Positions 6,069 through 10,801 of a stretch of DNA of 10,801 bases are shown here, piece by piece. The position numbers and the translations under genes were made by a program. The DNA comes from CAZQVN01 sp964596775. GTDB lineage: Bacteria > Eisenbacteria > RBG-16-71-46 > JABDJR01 > JAWXBZ01. Position 1 is the stretch's first letter. Every line of letters starts with the position of its first letter. Under the pieces are notes generated by a model. It was not told the DNA's origin. It did no database searches and worked only from the letters and a program-made list of their open reading frames with translations. Location of the stretch: the NCBI GenBank assembly GCA_964596775.1, contig CAZQVN010000086.1:1-10801 (forward strand), given 5' to 3'.

Positions 6069-6886
6069 ACCGGGTCGAGCGCTTTCCCGCCACGCGCGGC
6101 GACGCCGGAAATCCGGCGGCCCCGATCGAGGTCCACAACCTGACCGTGGCCTACAGCCGCCGTCCGGTGCTCTGGGACATCGATTTCGAGGCGCCGGAAG
6201 GGAAACTCGTGGCCCTCGTCGGCCCGAACGGAGCGGGAAAGAGCACGCTCATCAAGGCGATCATGGGGCTGCTCCCGCTCTCCTCGGGGTGGGTGCGCAT
6301 CTACGGCAAGCCGCTCGAGGAACAGCGCGGCCTCATGGCCTACGTGCCGCAGCGCGAATCGGTGGACTGGGATTTTCCGACCGACGCGCTCGACGTGGTC
6401 CTCATGGGGCGCTTCGGCAAGCTGCCGCTGTTCCGCCGCCCGGGCAAGGAAGACCGCCGGATCGCCATGGAGAGCCTGGAAAAGGTGGGGATGGCCGCGT
6501 ACGCGCACCGGCAGATTTCGCAGCTGTCCGGCGGCCAGCAGCAGCGCGTGTTCATCGCGCGGGCGCTGGCCCAGGACGCGCAGGTCTACCTGATGGACGA
6601 ACCGTTCGCCGGCGTCGACGCCGCCACCGAGTCCGCGATCATCACGCTCCTCCGCGAGATGAAGAACCAGAACAAGACGGTGCTCGTCGTGCATCACGAC
6701 CTGCAGACGGTGCCCGACTACTTCGACTGGACGATGCTGTTGAACCTGCGGCTCGTGGCGTTCGGACCGACCGCGCAGGTGTTCACCCAGGAACATCTCC
6801 ATGAAACGTACGGCGGCCGCCTGAACCTGCTCTCCCAGGTCACCGAACGGCTGAAGCAGGAAGAGGCCCGGAGAGGCACGTCGTGA
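6065..6886 (+). CDS. troB: metal ABC transporter ATP-binding protein (TroB/ZnuC/MntB type)
   Basis: 273 residues with all nucleotide-binding landmarks: Walker A GPNGAGKST (53-61), Q-loop in YVPQRESVDWDFP (Gln96), ABC signature LSGGQQQ (154-160), Walker B VYLMDEPFAGVD (174-185) and the switch histidine in VVHHDL (His211). The PQRESVDWDFP stretch is typical of Mn/Zn/Fe importers of this class. It should power uptake with the two permeases downstream. The GTG start at 6065 forms a GTGA overlap with the troA stop and has GAGG at 6054-6057, 7 nt upstream. The frame stays open 135 nt further upstream inside troA, but that part has no family resemblance. About 20 residues precede the first beta strand (IEVHNLTVAY). 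Confidence 0.92.
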   Translation: MNRVERFPATRGDAGNPAAPIEVHNLTVAYSRRPVLWDIDFEAPEGKLVALVGPNGAGKSTLIKAIMGLLPLSSGWVRIYGKPLEEQRGLMAYVPQRESVDWDFPTDALDVVLMGRFGKLPLFRRPGKEDRRIAMESLEKVGMAAYAHRQISQLSGGQQQRVFIARALAQDAQVYLMDEPFAGVDAATESAIITLLREMKNQNKTVLVVHHDLQTVPDYFDWTMLLNLRLVAFGPTAQVFTQEHLHETYGGRLNLLSQVTERLKQEEARRGTS

Positions 6887-8250
6887 ACGACCTGCCGGCC
6901 TGGCTGCGCTTTCTCTCCTTCCAGGACGCCAACGTCCGCTACGTGATGGCGGGATCCGTGCTGCTCGGCGCCGGGAGCGGGGCGCTCGGCTGCTTTGCCT
7001 TCCTCCGGAAACGCGCGCTCCTCGGCGACGCGCTGGCCCACGCATCGCTCCCCGGAGTCTGTCTGGCGTTCATGCTGTTCCAGACGAAGAACCCGGCGGT
7101 GCTGCTCCTCGGCGCCATGGTCACCGGATGGCTCGCGGTGACCGCCATCAACGTCACCGTGGAGCGGAGCCGGATCAAGGAGGACACGGCGATCGGTCTC
7201 GTCCTGTCCGTGTTCTTCGCGGCGGGGATCATGCTCCTGACGCGGATCCAGCAGTCGGGCGCCGCCAGCCAGGCCGGTCTTGACAAGTTCCTGTTCGGCC
7301 AGGCCGCCGCGATGATCGATCGCGACGTGCTGGTGCTCTCGGGCATGGCCGTTTTCCTGCTCGCTTCGATCCTCGTGGCGTTCAAGGAGCTCAAGATCCT
7401 CGCGTTCGACGCGGAATACGCGGCCACGCTCGGCGTCAACGTCCGGGCGGTCGATTTCCTGATGACGCTCCTCATCGTGACGGCGGTCTGCGTCGGCCTC
7501 CAGGCCGTGGGCGTCGTTCTCATGGCCGCGATGCTCGTGACCCCGGCGGCGGCGGCGCGCTACTGGACGGACCGGCTGTCCACGATGGTGCTCCTGGCCG
7601 GCGTGATCGGCGCCGTGTCCGGAGGGCTCGGCGCGTTCGTGTCGTTCCTGGCTCCGCGGATGCCGACCGGCCCGTGGATGGTCCTGTCGGCCACGTTCGT
7701 GTTCGCGATCTCCCTCGGCTTCGCGCCGCGGCGGGGGCTCCTGGCGCGCCTGCTGCTTCGGCGCCGCAACCGGATCAAGACCGCCGACGAGAACATCCTC
7801 ACCACCCTCTTCCGTATGGACGAGGCGTCGGAAACGCCGAACGCGTATCACGCCGTGGACGCTCTGGCCGAACGGCGCAGCATGACGCCGCGCCAGGCGC
7901 TCCCGGTCCTGCAGCGTCTCCAGAACAAGGGGCTGGTCCTCGCCGACTCCAGCTCGCTCGGCGCCGGATGGCGGCTGACGCCGCCCGGGTTCGACCGGGC
8001 GCGCCGCGTCGTCCGCATGCACCGTCTCTGGGAAATCTACCTGACCGAGCGCCTGCACCTGGCCAGCGACCACGTCCACTCCGACGCCGAGGACGTGGAG
8101 CATCTCATCACGCCGGAGATCGAGGCGGAGCTGGAGCGGATCCTGAACCGCCCGCGCACCGACCCGCACGGCCGGCCGATTCCGTACGCCGACCCCGACG
8201 AGGGGGAGCCGGACGAGCCGGAACTGCACGTGCCCGGAGGGCGGCCATGA
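6883..8250 (+). CDS. troC: metal ABC transporter permease fused to a C-terminal DtxR/MntR-type regulator (YtgCR-like)
   Basis: 455 residues, far longer than the roughly 270-300 of an ordinary ABC-3 permease. Residues about 20-282 are the permease, with multiple membrane helices and the family motif LLGDALAHASLPG (46-58). A strongly basic linker follows (RRGLLARLLLRRRNR, about 283-297), predicted cytoplasmic by positive-inside. Residues 298-437 form a second DtxR-like module: a winged helix (about 300-370, with AVDALAERRSMTPRQALPVL) and a dimerisation/metal domain. This keeps His380, Glu384, His399, Glu403, Glu406 and His407, equivalent to DtxR H79, E83, H98, C102, E105 and H106, then TDPHGRPIP, nearly the same as TDPHGHPIP in the stand-alone repressor. 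There is no SH3 domain; the tail is acidic. Chlamydial YtgCR has this architecture and its repressor part is released by cleavage; cleavage here is unproven. The GTG start overlaps the troB stop, with GGAGAGG 6 nt upstream. Confidence 0.88.
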   Translation: MNDLPAWLRFLSFQDANVRYVMAGSVLLGAGSGALGCFAFLRKRALLGDALAHASLPGVCLAFMLFQTKNPAVLLLGAMVTGWLAVTAINVTVERSRIKEDTAIGLVLSVFFAAGIMLLTRIQQSGAASQAGLDKFLFGQAAAMIDRDVLVLSGMAVFLLASILVAFKELKILAFDAEYAATLGVNVRAVDFLMTLLIVTAVCVGLQAVGVVLMAAMLVTPAAAARYWTDRLSTMVLLAGVIGAVSGGLGAFVSFLAPRMPTGPWMVLSATFVFAISLGFAPRRGLLARLLLRRRNRIKTADENILTTLFRMDEASETPNAYHAVDALAERRSMTPRQALPVLQRLQNKGLVLADSSSLGAGWRLTPPGFDRARRVVRMHRLWEIYLTERLHLASDHVHSDAEDVEHLITPEIEAELERILNRPRTDPHGRPIPYADPDEGEPDEPELHVPGGRP

Positions 8251-9152
8251 CGCCCGACTTCTGGATCCTCCTGACCGGGTCGCTGACCGCGGCCACCTGC
8301 GCCCTCGTCGGCTGTTTTCTCGTGCTGCGCCGCATGGCCATGCTCGGCGACGCGATCAGCCACGCGGTCCTTCCCGGCATCGCCCTGGCGTTCCTGTTGT
8401 CCGGCAGCCGCTCCGCCCCGGTGATGCTCATCGGCGCCGGTGCGCTCGGCGTGCTGACCGCGGTGTTCACGGAATTCCTGCACAAGCGCGGCCGGCTCCA
8501 GGAGGACGCGTCGATCGGCGTGACGTTCACCTGGCTGTTCGCGCTCGGCGTCGTCCTGATATCGGCCTACGCGGGACAGATCGACCTGGACCAGGACTGC
8601 GTGCTCTACGGGGAGATCGCCTACGTGCCGTGGGACACCGTGATCCTGGCCGGCCGCGAGTGGGGGCCGCGGGCGGTGTGGATGCTCGGGACCGTGCTCG
8701 CCGTCAACCTCGCGTTCATCGTGCTCGGCTACAAGCACCTCAAGATCTCGAGTTTCGATCCGGCGCTGGCCGCCACCCTCGGGATCAACGTGACGCTCTG
8801 GCACTACCTGCTCATGGGCGCGGTGTCGCTGACGACCGTGGCCTCGTTCGAGAGCGTCGGCGCGATCCTCGTGGTGGCCATGCTTGTGGCCCCCCCGGCC
8901 ACCGCATATCTTCTCACCGATCATCTCGGCCGGATGCTCGTCCTCGCCGTGGCGATCGGCGTGGCGTCCGCGATCGGCGGCTACTACCTGTCGGTCTGGC
9001 TGAACGCCTCGATCGCCGGCGGCATGGGCGTCGTCACCGGGATCTTCTTCTTTCTCGCCCTGCTTTTTTCACCGACGCACGGAATTCTGTTCAGGAACCG
9101 CCGCATCGAGGAGACCTCTCCCGAGGGCGCGGCCCTGACTCCGGGAGGATGA
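8247..9152 (+). CDS. troD: second metal ABC transporter permease (TroD/ZnuB type)
   Basis: 301 residues of the ABC-3 permease family, with about eight or more hydrophobic segments. The conserved loop MLGDAISHAVLPG (32-44) mirrors the one in the preceding permease. Other shared blocks are LQEDASIGVTFTWLFALGVV (84-103), YKHLKISSFDPALAATLGIN and ESVGAILVVAMLVAPPATA. Unlike its partner it ends shortly after the last helix with no regulatory domain, so only one subunit carries the sensor. Two different permeases in one operon imply a heterodimeric channel, as in TroCD. ATG 8247 overlaps the previous stop as ATGA and has GGAGG at 8236-8240. The same frame is open for 573 nt upstream, but that is a GC-driven shadow of troC with no membrane character. 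Confidence 0.92.
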   Translation: MTPDFWILLTGSLTAATCALVGCFLVLRRMAMLGDAISHAVLPGIALAFLLSGSRSAPVMLIGAGALGVLTAVFTEFLHKRGRLQEDASIGVTFTWLFALGVVLISAYAGQIDLDQDCVLYGEIAYVPWDTVILAGREWGPRAVWMLGTVLAVNLAFIVLGYKHLKISSFDPALAATLGINVTLWHYLLMGAVSLTTVASFESVGAILVVAMLVAPPATAYLLTDHLGRMLVLAVAIGVASAIGGYYLSVWLNASIAGGMGVVTGIFFFLALLFSPTHGILFRNRRIEETSPEGAALTPGG

Positions 9153-9153
9153 C

Positions 9154-9522
9154 ATGAACACCTGGCTGCTCGCCGGCGCGATCGCCGGCTTCACCGGCGT
9201 GGCGGCCGGCGCGTTCGGCGCCCACGCCCTCAAGGCACGACTGGCGACCGACCTGCTCGCGATCTTCGAAACGGGCGTCCGCTACCAGCTCGTCCACGCG
9301 CTGGCACTCCTGATGCTCGGCCTCGCCGGAGACCGGCTGCCGGGCGGGGCACTCCGCGGCGCCGGGCTCGGCTTCACGCTCGGCATCGTCATCTTCAGCG
9401 GTTCGCTGTACGCGCTGGCGCTGTCCGGCACGCGGTGGCTGGGGGCGATCACGCCGCTCGGCGGCCTGGCGTTTCTCTTCGGCTGGTTCGTGCTGATCCG
9501 CGCGGCGCTGGTCAAATCCTGA
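9154..9522 (+). CDS. DUF423 family small membrane protein
   Basis: 122 residues with four predicted membrane helices (about 3-24, 43-60, 67-90 and 97-117). The motifs GAFGAHALKARL (20-31), ETGVRYQLVHALALL (39-53), FSGSLYALALSG and GAITPLGGLAFLFGW match the DUF423 (YgdD-like) family, at its usual length of roughly 120-130. The biochemical role of the family is not established. It starts one nt after the troD stop, with GGGAGG at 9143-9148, so it is translated as part of the metal-uptake operon. An accessory role in the transporter is inference from position only; DUF423 genes occur in many contexts. Confidence 0.88.
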   Translation: MNTWLLAGAIAGFTGVAAGAFGAHALKARLATDLLAIFETGVRYQLVHALALLMLGLAGDRLPGGALRGAGLGFTLGIVIFSGSLYALALSGTRWLGAITPLGGLAFLFGWFVLIRAALVKS

Positions 9523-9532
9523 AAGGAAAACC

Positions 9533-10270
9533 ATGAAGACTATCGTGATGTCCGCACTCGTGGTCCTGTTGTCCGTTCCCGTTTCCGCGTCCGCCGCCGA
9601 CGAAAGGCCGCCGATGTCCACGGACCGGCCGGATTTCACGGAAGGCCCGACAGCCGTGGCGCCCGGCGGCGCCCAGCTGGAAGGGGGCGGAACCTGGGAG
9701 CGCTCGGACGGATCGAGTTTCCTGTCCGGTCCGGAGGCGCTGCTCCGCCTGGGGATCGTGCCGCGGTTCGAAATCCGCGTGGGCCTTCCGAACTACGTCG
9801 ACACCGACGGCTTCTCCGGCGCCGGCGATGCCGCGCTCGGGGCCAAGCTCGAACTCGGCAGCCCGAACGGCATCGACCTCGGCCTGATCGGCATGCTGTC
9901 GCTCCCGACCGGCGAAGAGGGGATTTCCAGCGAGGAGGTCGAGCCGACGGTGATCCTCACTGGCGGCCGCGCCCTCGACGACACCTGGTCGCTCGGCGGG
10001 CAGGTGTCCGCGTCGAGCCTGATGCTCCATGAGCGCACCCTTCAGTACGCCGCCACGCTCGTGGTCGGCCGGGCGCTGCAGCCGAACCTGAACCTGTTTT
10101 TCGAGCTCGCCGGGGTCCTCGACGAGCACGGCAACGGGTCGCTGCTCGTGCATCACGGGTACACGTTCCCCGTGTCGCCGAACTTCCAGCTGGACGTCCA
10201 TGGAGGGGTCGGCCTGACGCACGATGCCCCGGACGGGTTTCTCGGGGCCGGTTTCGCGGTGAGGATCTGA
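9533..10270 (+). CDS. outer-membrane beta-barrel transporter-like protein (Phenol_MetA_deg/PF13557-like)
   Basis: 245 residues. A Sec signal peptide (MKTIVMSALVVLLSVPVSASA) has a probable cleavage after Ala21 (Ala-Ser-Ala motif), followed by MSTDRPDFTEGPTAVAPGG, a hallmark start of proteins annotated simply as transporter in the PF13557-like group. The remainder is made of short alternating strands rich in Gly and aromatics (LEGGGTWERS, FEIRVGLPNYV, AALGAKLELG, LGGQVSASSL, AATLVVGRAL) ending in GFLGAGFAVRI, a typical C-terminal beta-strand. This fits a barrel of roughly 10-12 strands in the outer membrane. It lies 10 nt after the DUF423 gene with AAAGGAAAA before the ATG, so it is the probable last gene of the operon. 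A role letting metal ions cross the outer membrane is a hypothesis from context; the family is not known as metal-specific. Confidence 0.75.
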   Translation: MKTIVMSALVVLLSVPVSASAADERPPMSTDRPDFTEGPTAVAPGGAQLEGGGTWERSDGSSFLSGPEALLRLGIVPRFEIRVGLPNYVDTDGFSGAGDAALGAKLELGSPNGIDLGLIGMLSLPTGEEGISSEEVEPTVILTGGRALDDTWSLGGQVSASSLMLHERTLQYAATLVVGRALQPNLNLFFELAGVLDEHGNGSLLVHHGYTFPVSPNFQLDVHGGVGLTHDAPDGFLGAGFAVRI

Positions 10271-10348
10271 AAGGGAAGCCGGTCCTCCTTTTCCGAAGTT
10301 CCTGACGGCACGCACTCATGGGTAGAATGTGACGGCGGAACGGGACTA

Positions 10349-10377
10349 TCGAAACCGCTTCGAAAGCGGCGTATGAT
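10349..10377 (+). promoter_or_regulatory. candidate promoter of the sigma factor gene
   Basis: TCGAAA (10349-10354, 4/6) and TATGAT (10372-10377, 5/6) are separated by 17 nt. The ATG begins 6 nt after TATGAT, where transcription should start, and no Shine-Dalgarno is present. Confidence 0.5.
10355..10369. promoter_or_regulatory. 15-bp dyad CCGCTT-CGA-AAGCGG inside the sigma factor promoter
   Basis: The 6-bp arms are perfect and lie wholly between the candidate -35 and -10 boxes. The position suits a repressor operator. A weak terminator for the upstream operon is the alternative, but no T-run follows. Apart from this dyad and the promoter, the 113-nt gap after 10270 shows nothing I can name. 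Confidence 0.4.
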
Positions 10378-10383
10378 GGTTCC

Positions 10384-10801
10384 ATGAAACCGGGCGACAT
10401 CACCGAAAATCTCGCCGGCCTGTCCCGCGGCGATCCGGAAGCGCTGGAACGCCTGCTGCCCGTCGTCTACAACGAAATGCGGCGCATGGCCGCCGGCTAC
10501 CTGAAAAACGAGCGGGCCGGCCACACGCTCCAGCCGACCGCACTCGCGCACGAGGCGTTCCTCAAGCTCGTCGGCCAGACCCACGTGACCTGGCAGAACC
10601 GGGCCCACTTTCTCGGCGTGGCCTCCCAGGCGATGCGGCGGATTCTCGTGGATCACGCGCGGCGCCGGAAGGCGCAGCGGCGCGGCGGAGGACAGACCGT
10701 CATCGGCCTGGAAGGAGCGGACGCCGCGGCCCCCGATACGGTGGCGTTCGACGATCTCGACCAGGCCCTGAACGACCTGGCCGAACTCAGCGAGCGCCAG
10801 G
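10384..10801 (+). CDS. ECF-type RNA polymerase sigma-70 factor, TIGR02999-like (3' end outside window)
   Basis: The frame is open from ATG 10384 to the end of the window (139 residues seen, no stop). Region 2 is recognisable: LERLLPVVYNEMRRMAAGYL (21-40), HTLQPTALAHEAFLKLVGQ (47-65) and the core-binding/-10 recognition part RAHFLGVASQAMRRILVDHA (73-92) followed by a basic stretch RRRKAQRRGG. A linker rich in Ala and Asp leads to the start of region 4 (LDQALNDLAELSERQ) at the edge. These blocks are typical of the ECF-like TIGR02999 family, abundant in Acidobacteria and Planctomycetes and often followed by a Ser/Thr protein kinase gene; what follows here cannot be seen. The next upstream ATGs (10373, 10376) are in another frame, so this start is well fixed. 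Confidence 0.9.
   Translation, partial: MKPGDITENLAGLSRGDPEALERLLPVVYNEMRRMAAGYLKNERAGHTLQPTALAHEAFLKLVGQTHVTWQNRAHFLGVASQAMRRILVDHARRRKAQRRGGGQTVIGLEGADAAAPDTVAFDDLDQALNDLAELSERQ

Noticed and set aside
7740..7800. Frameshift or gene boundary between permease and repressor domain
   Set aside because: The frame reads without interruption from GTG 6883 to TGA 8248-8250, and the linker codons look normal. No Shine-Dalgarno plus start near 7760-7800 would give a separate repressor gene with an intact first helix.
6718..8229. Long minus-strand open frame (503 codons) opposite the permease fusion
   Set aside because: A highly charged His/Arg/Glu-rich translation, antisense to membrane helices and the repressor domain of troC. 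It is a composition shadow.
7674..8246. Upstream extension of the troD frame
   Set aside because: The extension is Arg/Pro/Ala-rich and overlaps the conserved repressor domain of troC in another frame. ATG 8247 has a Shine-Dalgarno and begins the first membrane helix.
10271..10320. Intrinsic terminator after the metal operon
   Set aside because: There is an AAGGGAAG and a CCTCCTTTTCC stretch but no convincing GC stem directly before the T-run, so I do not call a terminator.
1..10801. Mobile element, CRISPR, tRNA, phage or defence system
   Set aside because: No transposase motif, terminal inverted repeats, regularly spaced repeats, tRNA-like cloverleaf or phage gene was recognised. The window looks chromosomal with uniform GC-rich coding.

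Overview
This is a high-GC bacterial window from a Gram-negative (two-membrane) organism. It encodes a lipoprotein binding protein, an outer-membrane-type beta-barrel with a Sec signal, and the tail of a surface protein ending in a FlgD-like immunoglobulin domain. It also carries an ECF sigma factor of the kind common in Acidobacteria and Planctomycetes. FlgD-like tails, high GC and such sigma factors together suggest an uncultured FCB-type or Eisenbacteria/Krumholzibacteria/Acidobacteria-like lineage. The phylum is inference. No rRNA, tRNA, IS element, CRISPR array or phage gene was seen.

Layout. 2-628 (+) is the C-terminal part of a secreted surface protein. 704-1372 (-) is a CPBP-family membrane protein whose catalytic Glu-Glu is replaced by Gln-Gln. 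It is divergent from 1482-3131 (+), a short alpha-glucan phosphorylase. 3193-4314 (-) is a DadA-like FAD oxidoreductase, convergent with the phosphorylase and divergent from the main operon. 4471-10270 (+) is a seven-gene operon. 10384 to the window end (+) is a truncated ECF sigma factor.

The centrepiece is the metal-uptake operon. It runs in the order MntR/DtxR-type repressor, TroA-like binding lipoprotein, TroB-like ATPase, TroC-like permease fused to a second DtxR-type regulator, TroD-like permease, DUF423 membrane protein, outer-membrane beta-barrel. The first five genes are chained by four consecutive 4-nt stop/start overlaps, and the last two follow after 1 and 10 nt. The permease-repressor fusion recalls chlamydial YtgCR, where the C-terminal repressor is released from the permease. 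Unlike that case, a complete stand-alone repressor also heads this operon. Both regulators keep the DtxR/MntR metal ligands, with Glu in place of the DtxR Cys102. The operon promoter carries three half-sites, CTAAT-N6-ATTAG-N6-CTAAT, at 11-bp pitch, a likely operator for one or both regulators.

A second pattern is that the genes preceded by their own promoter region (CPBP, phosphorylase, oxidoreductase, repressor, sigma factor) lack a Shine-Dalgarno sequence and have a -10-like hexamer 5-9 nt before the ATG. Genes inside the operon mostly have clear ribosome binding sites. This suggests leaderless transcription of first genes.
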